From Pagrus major (taxonomy: Eukaryota > Chordata > Actinopteri > Spariformes > Sparidae), in the NCBI RefSeq assembly GCF_040436345.1, contig NC_133232.1, forward strand, positions 29,203,315 through 29,267,314: a stretch of DNA of 64,000 bases, written 5' to 3'. The position numbers and the translations under genes are program-made. A model generated the notes under the pieces. The model did not search any database, was not told the DNA's origin, and was given only the letters and a program-made list of their open reading frames with translations. Shown in pieces: positions 24,556-37,700 of this stretch. The stretch's first letter is position 1, and each line of letters starts with the position of its first letter.

Positions 24556-25107
24556 TTTAAAGGGGCACTGTGTAGTTTTGTAGAAGACATTCAAACAGAA
24601 TTTGAATTAATGAGGTAATAATACAAACTCAGAAATGTTTTCCATAATTGAATAAACAAGCTGTTCACAGAGGAAAATAAGGTCGGCAGAACACTGTTTG
24701 AAGCTAGAAAGGTGGCAGGGTCCGCCACATATAAACACATTTCTCAAACTCTTTTTTTTCATGACTGAATAAATAAAACTGACCTTAAAGTACAACTCAA
24801 TTTCATACTGTTATACTTTGTTTATATGTGGCAGACCCTGCCACCTTTCTAGCTTCAAACAGTGTTTTGGGGACCTAATTTTCCTTTGAGAACAACTTGT
24901 TTATTCAATTATGGAAAAAATAAATATTTCTGAGTTTGTATAATTACCTCATTAATATTGTACATATTGAATTTTCTTCTCCAAAACGACACAGTGCCCC
25001 TTTAATGTCAGTTTGTTTATTCAGTTGTGAAAACAAAGAGTCTCATTAGACATAAAATCAGTCAATCTTTCTCTGCAGATTAAAATTTCTACACGGTGCA
25101 CCTTTAA
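24556..25107. mobile_element. Family A element with an internal inverted duplication
   Basis: The left half (24,559-24,740) reappears inverted at about 24,815-25,004, including GGCAGGGTCCGCCACATATA against TATATGTGGCAGACCCTGCC. The usual right half follows (GTCAGTTTGTTTATTCAG ... GGTGCACCT) and ends at TTAA near 25,107. Both outer ends abut TTAA. Text after 25,110 to 25,275 resembles the family B material found next to the copy at 17.8-18.2 kb. Confidence 0.65.
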
Positions 25108-25399
25108 AATAAAAACTAAAAACGCTACATTTGTGTGGGAACAAATATTTTTTTGTCGCATCACAGGCAGGAAAAAAAACAATCAAATAATCTTAAATAA
25201 GTCATCATAACTCAAATAAAGTCTGTCTGGACATCTCTCCCTTGTCTTCTCCAAAACCTGCATAGTGCACCTTTAATAACAATGGTTATTTAATTGTAGT
25301 CTTGCAGTCAGACAGGGAGAGAGGGGAGGTAAAGGTAACACTGCAGACACACAGGAGCAGATCAGTGCTGTGTCTGTGCACACCTGCCTGGACTTCTCC

Positions 25400-25720
25400 T
25401 TCTCCTTCCTGCCTGTGCAGCCTGAACGTCTCTTGGCTCAAGTGTGTTTGCTCGAAACTGGGAAAGTCGCCCAGCCTCCGCCTGCAGGTTGAACCACACC
25501 TGGGACGGAGGACGGTGCTAATTCACCGACAGCAATGCGGTAAAAAAAAAAAGAGAAAGAAAAGAAACAGGAGGAAACCCTCGGTGGTGTGTTGCGGATG
25601 CTGTCCAGTGTTTTATGCCGTTTCTTTTTTTAAAAAAGTCGCTACCTTCAGACTTCACACTGATGTCTTTGTGTTAGCTAGCCGCGCGTTAGCTGCTTCC
25701 GGAAAACAACCTTCACACAG
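25400..25720 (+). promoter_or_regulatory. Possible lnx2b promoter and non-coding first exon
   Basis: A locally CpG-richer stretch ends in a strong splice donor, CACACAG followed by GTAAGACG at 25,721. The next good acceptor in the right direction is at 31,595, just before the lnx2b start codon, so this could be the first 5' UTR exon with a 5.9-kb intron. A second donor-like site (CGG then GTGAGT at 30,326) is an alternative. Transcript evidence is needed to decide; the call is inference. Confidence 0.3.
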
Positions 25721-26489
25721 GTAAGACGAGTTTCGGTCTCGACTTGAGCCAAATCTCCCTCTTTCGCGCGAATAACCCTCAAACAAAGCTGTCCCAGACT
25801 TTTAAGTGAGCGCACGACCCGTGTTTAATAGTAAAATGTGGGTGTATAAGGTGAAAAAAAAGTGAGTTTCCGTGCTCAAGGTGTGTGGCAGTCAGCGCTG
25901 CTCTCAGCAGGTTTGTGAAGGTGAAGCCATGTCGTGGTGCTGAGCTGCTGTATTCACCGTCGATGTGGCTGGAAACTATGAAGGCTAACTTTTTTATTAC
26001 CTCTTCTGTCATCTGGATCCGTCACGTTGTTGTGGTGATTAGGGACAAACCGACAGCCATGAGCTGACAGGAGAGAGGGGCAGTGAGTTATTTATGGTCC
26101 CAGTGACAACAACACACATCCAGGCAGGCTGGAGAGTGATTACAAAATGTCCCTCTGACTGTCACTGAGCAGCTTTTTCACCTGTGATTTCTACCTGTGT
26201 GTGTGTTGGAAAGGAGCTAAGTACATGTACACATGGGTACAGTTGTGTGTTTATATTTAACTTGAGTACTTCAGGGAGAAATATTATACTTTTGTTTGCT
26301 CCACTACAGTTATACAGTTAAAATATATGATTAGTTTATACATATAATGCATTACTACCCAACAGTATCTGTAGGAGCTGCCTTTCCATGACAGGTCACA
26401 ACTTAACATGCATCAGCACTTCATCAGTATTGTTATAACTTATGAGAAAAGCCATCATTTAGGGCTGCAGCTAACAAGGATTTTCATTT

Positions 26490-26935
26490 TCGGGTATGCA
26501 TGAGATGGATATGAAAATTTCATGTCATGATGACCCCGTCTAACATAATTGCGATTCACGATATTCTCCCGATAATCATCAAAAATATCCTTTAAAACTA
26601 TTAAAATTGCACTAAAACATACTGGAATCACTTTAACCTCACCTAACCTTTAAATGTTTTTATTGCATCGCAGATAGGACACCTAGCTTTAATAAGCTAA
26701 ATAAATGCATGGTGGTAACCTCATCTCCCTGTCGTTCTTAGCTGGGAATCTGTAGCAATTACACACCTGATTTAACCTGTTCTTGTACAAGCCATGCCTT
26801 CCGCCGATGACGGGCTCAGCCGATTCAAAACAAATCAGGGATCTAATATAGGACGGTACGTCAGTGATCAACGTATTGTGAGTGTTTTTTGTATCATGAT
26901 CCGCGATGAAAATCTTTTATCGTCCCGTCCCTACT
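26490..26935. mobile_element. DNA transposon remnant, family B, uninterrupted copy
   Basis: Runs from GGGTATGCATGAGATGGATA, with TTTCATGTCATGATGACC after it, to GATGAAAATCTTTTATCGTC followed by CCGTCCCTAC. It carries CACGATATTCTCCCGATAAT, TTGCATCGCAGATAGGA, GGTAACCTCATC and ACACCTGATTTAACCTGTTC in the same order as 17,680-18,420. No coding capacity. Confidence 0.55.
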
Positions 26936-26939
26936 GTCG

Positions 26940-27240
26940 GATCATGTTCTCAATTCATCGGTGCGTTGTTTGATCTGTAAGATATCAGAAAATGGTGAAA
27001 GGTATTTCCTGAAGTCCTCAAATGTCTTGTTTTGTCTACAAACCCAAAAATATATGTCCATTTTGCTGTTACAGAGAGTAAAGAAACCAGAAAACATCCA
27101 CATTTAAGAGGCTTGACTCAGAGATGTTTGACTTTTTTTTTCTTGAAAAGTTACTCAAGCTGATTAATCAGTTATCAAAATAGTTGGGATTTATTAAATA
27201 GTTGACAAATAATCAGTGAAATTAAAATTGTGATCCCAAC
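26940..27240. repeat. Dispersed AT-rich repeat, family C copy
   Basis: Contains TCTTGTTTTGTCTACAAACC, AAAGAAACCAGAAAACATCC, GATTAATCAGTTATCAAAAT and TAGTTGACAAATAATC. Shares order with copies at 22.9 and 38.2 kb. Confidence 0.45.
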
Positions 27241-27244
27241 TATA

Positions 27245-29690
27245 CATATCTATTTTGAGTAAAATCACTCATCAGCTGAGTATTACCGCTCATGTGTGCT
27301 TTAACTGGTTGATTCAGTGAGTGACTTCCTCTGTAGGAAATTAGAAATCTTTTGTTTATGAAAAACTGTCACCTTCTGCCAATCATGCTGTCATCATCCT
27401 CGGCTGATGATAGGTGAAGGCCATGGGTGGTGTTTGTTTGGTATGTGTGGTGAGGCTGTTGTACAGTGGGAGGCTCAGAGGCCCTGTGAATACTAGCTTA
27501 ACCTCAGTGTGTGATTTGTAGGCGAGACACTGGTACCACACCACGTGTGCGTCTCTGCAGTGAGGCTGAGAATCCAGCTGGTTCGCGTGTATGAACGTAC
27601 AAAGTGGGGAGAGGTTGGAGTGGAGAATGACAGGTTAAATGTCCCTCAGATGGTTTGTTTGGCGTGGATATGAAATGCAAATATTGGTCATTGTAATCAA
27701 AGCAGAAGACTTTGCATGTTGTTGCTATAGCAGTTACATAATATTCAAACAGCGCCCAAAATAGATGCTGTTTTATTTCAATTACAAAGGAAACAGCGCT
27801 CTAGATTTGAGACAGGCACTGATCATAGGAAATATTCTTGTAACTCTAATGATAAGTGTTGTGCATTTGGTGCAGCCATAAAAGTGTAATCTCAGACATG
27901 TAAGAGCTTAGCATCTGATTATGTCATACTGAGACACTGATGATTAAGAATCATTCACTTCTGTAGTAATTCGATTAATTTTCCATTTTATATGCTGTAT
28001 TTACGTATGTGTTACGTATTTTTATTGTTCATAGAGGTAGACATGACACACATCCTGTCTCATGAGCTCTCATGGAGACATCATTAATCTAACGTGCCTC
28101 ACCTGTGTTCAACGAGGGTGTGTCGGCACATGTGACTCATTCATATCAACCATGAAAGCGAGTGATTCGGCTCAGCTTTGAAGGAACGCCAACACGGGTA
28201 ATCCTCTGGGAGACCGGAGGACACCGAAGGGCCACAGACATTTCCCTCCAAAGCTTAGACTGTCACATGATTACAAGGCATTTGATTTGGATAAGGCGTT
28301 CCCTCACTAAGGTTAGTTGTACTGGTGCCTTGGTCGGCTCTGAACCTGTGGAAACATATTTCACCACATCAATTTCAAAACTGTCTTGTGGTGCTCATTT
28401 GCTGGTGTTTTATTATCACTTGTTACTTTATTTTGGTTGACTAATTAGTAGGCCTTTCATGATAATTAAATTGATTTGTTGGATATATCCTATTGACTGT
28501 ACAGCGGTGCAGTGACGGCTGACGTGCTCCTCCTCAGTAATGTAACTGCACATCGCAGCGACGCAGACTGCAACGACTGTGATTGTTCCACTTTGGAGCA
28601 TCGCTACTTGCTGGCATCGTTACCAGCTTCTCCTCTGGTGCTAAGCAGTGGTGCTAATACAGGAGATTGAGACATGTTGTTTCCCCGGTAAACAAACTAA
28701 CCTTTTCGGCTGTTGCAATCTCTCCTCACTGGCTCTTTTTCGCTTATAATACTTTTCTCTGGGCTAGAGAGAGTGGACAGGCTGGATGTCTGAAGTACAG
28801 GCTGCACCTTCACCAGCAGCCCAAGGGCAAATACTGCCTTAACTAAACGAAGTCCTGCATCCAAACTCTCTGCAGACACTCGTACTGTCCACCTGGCCTA
28901 GCCCAGAGACACAGCCGCTAGCCAAATAGGTCTGTGTGTTTACCGGGGTGCCACTGTAACCCCAACCCCATATGTAAATGCTCACATCAGTGTAGGCCTC
29001 TTGCATAGATTATGGTGTAGGCTCTGTGTAGAGCCTTTGTGAAACCATAAATCAGCCTTAAAATGTCTGACCAACAGTCTGAAACCTTAAGTTAGCTTCA
29101 GTCAAGCAGCAAAGCTCACATTTTAAAAAGCTGTTGACTAATTGATTAATTGACTAATCAGTCAATCTGCTAATTGTTTCTGCCCTTCACTTTTTTAACA
29201 TTATGCTTTTGCATTTTGACAAGTCTCCATTTCACACGGAGGATCCCGAGAAAGACGAGTCCCTTTATTGATGTATTGCTGCCTGCATCCTTGAGAAATA
29301 TGGAGATGTACTGCTGTGTCAGTGTGGTGTTAGTGTAGAGTGATGGATCGTTACAGAGCCGACGGCCACCTTCAGTCACGGTAATCAGGAGGGTTTACGT
29401 GGCCACTGCATGTCTTCCTGTTAAGTTAACCACAGCTCTACTGAAGACAAGCTGCATCCTCTGTGAAACCTACTGGGTGCTCTGTTTAGCCAGCTGTGTC
29501 TCCTGGCTAGTTAACGTTGTCGCTTAATCACAAAGTAAATAATACACCTTGATAGGAATGAATGCTTTCTTGATAAGTTAACTGACTGTACCTTTCGCAG
29601 TAGGGCAGCACATTGTATTTAATGTAAGTATATTGTATGTTTATGTGTTGTTTCACATTCTTGTTCAGGGTTATGTGATTTTCCAAATAA
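27245..29690. other. Non-coding interval upstream of lnx2b
   Basis: No supported exon or RNA gene. If the possible exon at 25.4-25.7 kb is real, this lies within the first lnx2b intron. A short family-C-like word set (GACTAATTGATTAATTGACT) occurs near 29,134. Confidence 0.4.
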
Positions 29691-29959
29691 ATGGAGCACA
29701 GCCTGGTTTCTACTGCACCTCCCTCTGTGTGCTACAGGATCCATGACCCCTATCCATTACAGGACGAGGTATCACTTGTACAAAGTGAAGACAAAGGGAG
29801 AAAGAAGGCCTGTGTGACCTCAGCCGGTGCGCACTTATGTGGAGAGGCGTGTGTGCGCACACATATTTGTAATCGCTCCTGTGTGTTTGCAGTCATTCAG
29901 CCACTGAGAGTACTTTACCTGCAGTTGTGCAACATCAGCAGTCTGAGTCCCCAACCCCC

Positions 29960-29962
<3 letters not shown>

Positions 29963-30027
<65 letters not shown>
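29963..30027. repeat. (CA)n microsatellite
   Basis: About 32 uninterrupted CA dinucleotides, preceded by a short C run. Shorter, interrupted CA runs continue to about 30,192. Likely polymorphic in length. Confidence 0.95.
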
Positions 30028-30028
<1 letters not shown>

Positions 30029-31595
30029 TCACTAGCAATGACAGATGCTGAAGGAACACTTCTGCTTTACGCTCACTCTGCCTAGTTACACCAATTCCCC
30101 TCTGCATTCCTCACACCGGTGCAGTCAGACCTCATACACATCCATTCCCATACACACAAATATGTGCCCACACAAACACACACACACACACCAGACATTA
30201 TTCTGACGGTGTGCTGCTGGAGAGGCAGGGCTCTGGTTTCATTCAGGCTTCAGGCAGCTGCTAGGCTAGAGTCTCGTTTGCGTGCAGTCGCTACTGGGCG
30301 CTTGACAACAGAGATATCATCTCGGGTGAGTCGCTCCAAGGCAGTAACTCTGAAGATAAAGAAGTCTTTTTGTGGCCGAAATCTTGACTGGGGTTTACAA
30401 AGGGAAGGGAACCGGAGGTAATGAGTTCATTGTGGTGGCTTATTTTTGTCTTTTCCATGTGCAAGAGAACAATTTTTCTTTGTTCCTTCGTGTTTTTAGG
30501 TGATGTTTTGTACACTTCTGGGCTACTTCAGTCCCTCAGACAGATTCTTATAAATAGATGTCTTTTGAATGTGTTCGGTGCAAAACTACTTGCTTATATT
30601 GTACAAAAGAAATTTACGTCAACCTAATGGCACTTTTTGCACCTTAACATAATGAGCAGACAGTAAATGTCCACTCCTTACATTTAATTGTGAGCATCCA
30701 ATAAAACATTACCAATGTTTTATTGGATGCAAATTATCTAAGCTATCTAAAGCCACTACAAGGTACTTTTTTTGTTGATTCCCCTCTAGACACAAGATGA
30801 CAAGGGTGAAATTAAATAAAGTTTGTTTTAGTGCCGTTCTGTACCACCAGACTACAGAGCAGCTTCTTTCTTCAGACTGTGAAACTCAATTCGTTCGCAG
30901 CGCTTTGCCATTAAAAATCAGTTTTCATTTTATGATTTATGAATCCTGGATAAGTTGGAATCCACCATGGTGAGAAATAGCCGATCTTCTCGCTGATGGT
31001 CTCTTTTGCTTATGTAGGTCGTATCGAGCCTTCAGAATTAAATTGAGCTGTTTCATAGCCAGTGAAAATTGTATTAAGTTTAACTGTATGTATTTGGTGT
31101 AATTATATGTGAGGTTATTAAATATATTTGGTGTGGCCAAAAGTTTCTCAGAGGAATGCATTCCTAATCAGCAGTCCCCTTATGAGAAGGAATTAAAGGA
31201 GATTAGGAGCTGCACAAATCGATGGAGACCACTGCCGATTGGGTGCAAGGGGTCATTAGTGATGGGGGTTGTATTTCTGCCCAGTTCATTCAAAATTCTT
31301 ACTCTCGTGTAGCGCCATGCCTTTGTTCCTTCCCATTAGCAGGGATTTGACTTTAGTCTGGTTTTCTCTTGCCTCATTTCACAGAGTTTAGCCCTTTGAG
31401 AGTGGAGCACGGCGACTTTTTAGCTGAGATGAGAATTCCTTTTGTCCCTCAGGAAACTAGCTGAGAGGAAGCAGCTGCAGCTCGGTGCCATATTGCTGCT
31501 GCTCTGTGGATTTGTCATTTCCTGTGGAGCTGGTCGGTATGAGTAGAAATAGTCCAACTTCTGCAGTGGAGCTTACTGTGTTTCTCTCTCAACAG

Positions 31596-31782
31596 AAAAT
31601 CAAGATGAAGACATGGAGATAACATTTTTGACTCTGGATCATTGTTTCGCTGTCGGAATGGATTTTAGCTTTGGACACGCAGATACAGACACATGAAGTT
31701 TATCAAACAAGGTTTTTAAGGAGATAAGAGGACGTCAATTTTCCCCTGAGACAAACAAGTTTGGACTGATTTCAATCAGCTG
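31596..31782 (+). promoter_or_regulatory. lnx2b 5' UTR segment with three small uORFs
   Basis: Follows a good acceptor (polypyrimidine tract then CAACAG). Three short frames precede the main start: 31,605-31,622 (5 codons plus stop), 31,613-31,696 (27 codons plus stop) and 31,693-31,719 (8 codons plus stop). The third ATG overlaps the stop of the second. The main ATG at 31,783 has C at -3 and G at +4, a moderate context. This suggests reduced or regulated translation; inferred. Confidence 0.45.
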
Positions 31783-34700
31783 ATGGCTACAACAGAAACC
31801 AAAGCTGCCGGCAGCACTCCGGGTCTGTCGTGGGCGCGGGTCTGTAAGGAGTGTGGCCAGCAGCACGATGGCCTGGAAAGCCACCTGTACGAGTACCAGG
31901 ACGATGTGGACGATGAACTGGTTTGCCACATCTGTCTGCAGCCCCTCATCAAACCTATGGACACCCCTTGTGGCCACACATATTGCTTTCACTGTCTGAG
32001 TAACTTCTTGAAAGAGCAGGACTTCTGCCCTGTGGACCGCCAGCGGCTGCAGCTGCACCAGTGCCGTCCCTCCAGCCTGCTGGTCAGGAACTTGCTGGAC
32101 AAGCTGACAGTGATGTGCCCCCACAATGCAGAGTGTCAGCTGCAGATGCAGCGCTGTGAACTGCAGCCTCACCTGCACAACAGGTAAGAATAAGGATTGT
32201 ATGCAGACAGCAGGTTCAGGGGATATTGTTTGACCTTTACCTGGCTAAAATTATTGGCCACAGTGTGTGTTTAAAAGATATGTTCCCTGTCTTTATCAAA
32301 TACTAAGGGTTGTTCAGTGTTTACCTAAAGGGATGCACCGATATATCAGCCAATATTCACCTTGTTTCACTGCTATCAGCCAATCAGTAAATAAGATAAT
32401 ATTAACTGATGGCAGAGGCTGATGTTTATCTGTCCGTCACATCAATTTTGCCCTGGCACGTTCCTGAGCTACTGCCTCATGACATCCCTGCCATGCTCTT
32501 TCAAAGATATCGTCATGAAGGGCTGAATGGCTTTAAAACAGTTGCGTTTTGTGTTTTTTTACAATGAAGAATTCTTTGTTTGAATGACACAAAAGGAAAA
32601 AAACAACAAAAAAATCATTATCGGTATCGGCTGTTGGCGAATTGTTATTTTAAACATCGCAATAAGTATCAGCCCAGGATATTATAATCTGTGTATCCCT
32701 ATTCACAACATCATGAGCAGCTGTTTTGTATATGTAATGTAATCCTGCACATTTGTTTTTGCATAAACATCTTTTTGACCCTTCAGTCACCTCTAGTTTG
32801 CTGTAGAAAAGTCAAATCAAAGAGGCTGAGGCTGACCTTGCCTCAAGCAGAACATTCTTGTTTATCATGCTGCAGCTGGAGAAACAAACAACCAACAACA
32901 GACTGTTTCACACACAATACAAAGGCAACACATGGATGATGTAAGAAATGGGGAGACATGACATCAGTAGACTGAAGTTTTGTCATGAGACAGTGGGGGG
33001 CTTTTAGCAGGGATTCGAGGCATGGATTCAAATAGAGACAAAGGTATATAAGGAATATCAGGGAGAATACATCTGAAGAGTTGTACATCACAGTGAGTAA
33101 TATATTATAGTACAAGACGGTTGGCATATTAATAGGAAGAGAGCATAGGATATGTGTTCATAACAAGAGAACCTTGTATAGAGAAAATATGACACTTACA
33201 AATTCCTTCCAGTGTTGAATGACTTTTTACTCCATGCAAATCAGGGGTGTTTCAATATTGAGGTATTCACAATAATTCTGATATTGTAAAATGGAATATT
33301 GCAATCCTGTTGATAATACACACATGATAAAGTCACGTGAATTATCCCACAAAGATGTTACGCCTTGTCCGTCTCTTGTTTATGAGTTTATCTGCTTGCT
33401 TTTTCACTATTTATTGAGTGTAATTGTTCTTTCCGTACACTTATTTTTTTACACAGTTATGGTTACAGTTACAGACTCTCTCCACCACCACCTCCTAGAT
33501 ATCACAATAATATCGTCATCATGAATTTGTTTGGGCACGATAATCGTGTAGTGAAAATCTGATAGCCCTAATGCAAATCAGGCAAAAGTCGTAAGTACTT
33601 AAACAATTAGAAAAGTTCAGCACTGTTAGGCCCACCCCTAAAGTTCCTGTACTTTTGGAAAGTACTACCTTCCCCCAAACAGGGACTGTATGGGAGGTAA
33701 AATAATGTCCCTGGACCTTGATTTGGACACTGTTCCCTGCAGTTTAAACGCACCGAGATCCACCAGAGATTGTCTCTGGTGCTCTTAGGTTTTGATCTTA
33801 GGCTTCCTTCTATCCACTGAAAAACAAACCCCACAAAAGGAATAGTTCGATATTTCTGGCAATGTGCTTTCTTTTTAAGAGTTAGATAAGGAGGTTGATA
33901 TCATTCTCATATTTGTCTGTCAAATATGAAGCTACAGCCAGAAGTGGGTTAGCTTAGCACAAAGACTGAACGCATGGCGAAACAGCCACCATTGTTGGGC
34001 TTAGTCTAACAACATCCACCTAACGGCACCTGAAGTTCACTGTTTTAAGTCATGACTAAAGAATTCTGTCTCCTCTCAAGAATGTAAAATAACTGTAATC
34101 AAAATTGTTTGTTTCTCCTCTTCATGCCCTATTTCAGACTGTTTTTTTCCCTCTTTGAAACTGTGCTATTTATTCCTCTTTGCTCAGTCCCTCTATGAAC
34201 ACACAAACTAGTAATTATTGAGCTGGAGGCAAGCTGCAGGTCAGCAGTCGTGTTGTTCACATGGCCAGTGTGGTGCTTATCATCCTGGTGGCCAGCCGTG
34301 ACGCAGTCAGCTGTGGGTGGCAGATTGCCCTGCTGCAGCCTCTCTGTGCAAACAGTGAGGAGACAAAGTTCAGGCATGAGGAACAAGCAGCAGTCCCAGC
34401 ACTCCGACTGACTTAATCAGACTCAACCTGTCTCACCAGACACCCTGCAATGCAGTAAAACTGTCTATTCATCTGCATAGTGCTTCTCTACTGAATACTG
34501 TGTATATATTCACATTTTTTCTTTTTGTCTCCTCCTGTCTGCATTTATGTGTTCATCCATTCCTGACATTTAAGAACATCCCTTTCCATTTTACCATAAA
34601 GTGTTTCTAAAAGAGTTAAACCTCTGCTCAGTCATCGGCCACATTTCCTCCATGTTCCTGTCTCTCCTCAGATGTCCTGTTTTTAGAAGACTGAGGGAGG

Positions 34701-37700
34701 AAGCAGAGAAAAGGAAGAGGCCCTCGTGGAACGAGCTAAAGGGACGTAAGAGTGACGGGGAGTTGTCTGGTGATGCTAAACATTCAGCGACTCTGTCCCG
34801 AAATCCCACCAGAGATCAGCCTGAGCCTGGACTGATTAATCCTGCCTATGAAGAGAGTGAGGATGGTATGGAGTCATTTTTATCACACTTAAAATAAATG
34901 ATATACAACAGCTTTCTTTTCTTTCTACCCACATAGACACAAACACAACAATCGGTTTCGGTAATGCTTGTTGTCGGTGACAACAAAGTCCCGTCAAATC
35001 AAAAAGAAAAAGAAAAAGTTTGTTGACTTCGGAAGGAAGAACGTGCTTCTCAGCATGTTAATAAAATCTGCCATGTGTCCCGAGATGTCCGTTTAAAGAT
35101 AATACACTCTGTGAGTTTTTTTTTAGTTTTTCTTTTATCACTCACAGATGATCTCTGCCTCCCTCCGACATACCTCCCACATAAGTAATGCAACATCGCG
35201 ACATAACTCCCATGCCAACAGCACTTGAACAAATACAAGTTTGATCTCCAAGGTTTGAATCATTTTTCTTGGTAACCCTATGGAGACGCACCAAACCAGT
35301 TGAAACTGTCTTGAATCTCCGCTCACATCAGTGCAACAACAGGATTGGCCGATATGTTTCCCGGTTATCTTATCACGTCTCTGGTGACACTGAATAATAT
35401 TTATAGAAGCTTCTAGCCTGAACGGAAACAGTCTGGGTATGATTGCAGAAAACCTAAATCCTCGTTACCGTCCCCTTCAGTGGGGGTGGTTGTCAAAACA
35501 CACAGACGGGAATTGCTGATGTTTTTAGCCTCGAGGCTTTGAGTCTGTTGCAGGTGAATCATCAGCCAAGTTGTAGGAACTTGCACCAGCTCACAGATGT
35601 TTTAACCAGACAGTGTCATCCCGGGGGAAAACCCTAAAAGCACCCTACAAACCACCACCAAAGACCAAAGTCCATTAGACATAGTTTCCAGGCAACTGGT
35701 AATCAGTGTCTACAGAGAAGTTTGCATTGTTGTCATTTAATCACTATTTCAATCAAATGACTGTTTTATTCTCTTACAATCCGTACAGAACGAAGCGAAA
35801 GATAATTAACTTACACTTTTAAATGTACAGTTAAGTTTTATATTTATTAATTGTTGTAATAATGTTTTTAAAAGTCAGCATGTTGACTCATCCAGGTCAG
35901 ACAGAAGGATAGCAATGCTTTGGAGTTATCTGTAGCATGTAAGTACTTGTACGGATCAATCTTAAGGCTGAGATACTGTTCTTGTGCAGTTCATCACAAG
36001 TTCCACCCTGTTTCTCATCTATTTTACTGTGAACTGTGTGCTGTTAAAACAAACGTCAAAACAAATGTCTGCCTCTGTAAAGGTTGTCTCCAGATTTTGT
36101 TTTCTTGCTTTTTTTCTTTGAGCTTGGAAGAGAAGATCAGCATCTATCTCTGTGCTTTCAGTCAGCAGACTGGTACAAGATATGCTCAGTTTATCTCTTA
36201 TCACAAACAACGCATCAGAAAATGTCAGCGTGTTCCTTTTACTTTGTGTATGTACTGTGACAGATATAATTACGAGACCCTTTTCACTTATTACATAATA
36301 ATCACTCAATGGTATGCTGTAAATGGTGCTGTTATAAAGGATAATTACAGGTAGTTCCAACATGGGCCGTATTTTCATCGTTCTAGCTCTGGTTTACGTA
36401 CTTAACGGCTTCCTATGCAGGATTTGTTTGTTGTTGTCTGTAAACACACCAGGTACAGTATGGGATTCTGGAGTAAGATAGGTGATAAGTGTCATTTACA
36501 GGTCATCAATAACCGATGCTTTTGCGCTGGTGAGCCACACAAACCAATGGAAAGACAATCAGCTATCTTTCTCCAAGTCGCTGACGTTTGAAAATGTCCC
36601 AAACATTGCAAAATAATACGAAAATACAGGCAAAATACTCAAAAATACTCTTGGGTCAAAGTGATAACCGAGAGGGATTATTTTTATAAGTCTGTACATT
36701 GTTTTTTAGGAAAGTCCTGCATAGTTGACCTTCAGTAATTGTTCAGATCTGGGACATGTCTGGTGATGTCACTACAAAGAATCCAGATGGTGCAGGCATG
36801 ATGATCCAAAACCACTTTATTTGGTTGGTGAGAGTGAAAGTGACACGTGAAATGCAATGATTCCTCACTGCATGATAACACTGTGCATGTAATACCATGT
36901 TTGGCCAAATTTGAACCAGGAAGTTGGTCTGTAAACTGAGCTAACCTGGGATCTGTTAAAACCTGTGTGGTTTGACGACGTTGCATTCCCAGATAAACTG
37001 TCATAACTTCTGAGGGGAATGATGGCTAGGTCATTTATATTTAAACTGTATTATAGTTATTAGTTAGTTAGTTATTATATTTTACAATGATAATAATAGT
37101 AATAATAATAATGATAATAATAATATGCTTTATTGACATAGCACTTTTCAAAAACAAGTTTACCAAGTGCTGCACGGACATGAAAGCAGAAAACACACAG
37201 TGCAATTACAACATTAAATGCTGCCAGGGGGAATAAAAATATAGATAAAAGAAAATCCTAAGAATAAATATATGAATAAGGGCATAAACAAGAAAATACC
37301 TTTTAAAGATTTGAGTGTAAGAAATGAAAAGGTCATTAATATCAGAAGGGGCAAGGTTGATCAGTGATTTAAAAACCAGGGTAACCAGCGCAGTGAGGCT
37401 AGGAGAATAGGAGGCGTGCGCCAATTTCCTCGTTCTTGTAAGAACCCTGACACCAGTAAGTTGGGGGGAGTTGATCGATTCTTGTGGCTGTTGTCTTGAG
37501 TATTTGTTTCATAAACAGGTGATGCAGTCATATTTATCCCACCTTGAACTCTCTTCCTCCTCCCTCCAGACAACACCCCCCTGCGGTCCAGCCTGGTGGC
37601 CGAGGCCAACGTGGTGGAGCTGTTCAGAGAGGAGCCGGAGGAGGAGCTGGGCCTCCGCATCGTGGGGGGGAAAGACACACCGCTGGGGAACATAGTCATC

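Larger units (their letters stand above)
14940..25300. other. Long non-coding interval upstream of slc25a43 and lnx2b
   Basis: No exon chain can be built in about 10 kb. The stretch 16,230-17,340 and blocks between 18,580 and 20,340 are richer in GC than their surroundings and show few of the dispersed repeat words, so they are candidate conserved non-coding elements; this cannot be confirmed without alignment. Repeats and a LINE fragment are listed separately. Slc25a43 (minus) and lnx2b (plus) diverge from this interval. Confidence 0.4.

Noticed and set aside
25302-25724. 140-codon open frame
   Set aside because: Composition is low complexity (Lys/Arg run from an A-rich tract), it crosses a likely splice donor, and no family is recognisable. 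Treated as possible 5' UTR.
29691-30107. Frames running through the CA microsatellite
   Set aside because: Created by the repeat itself (Thr-His or Cys-Val runs), not by a gene.
35920-36378. Overlapping frames of 144 codons (plus) and 119 codons (minus)
   Set aside because: Both lie inside an lnx2b intron, have no recognisable motif and no matching splice sites. Chance frames in AT-rich DNA.
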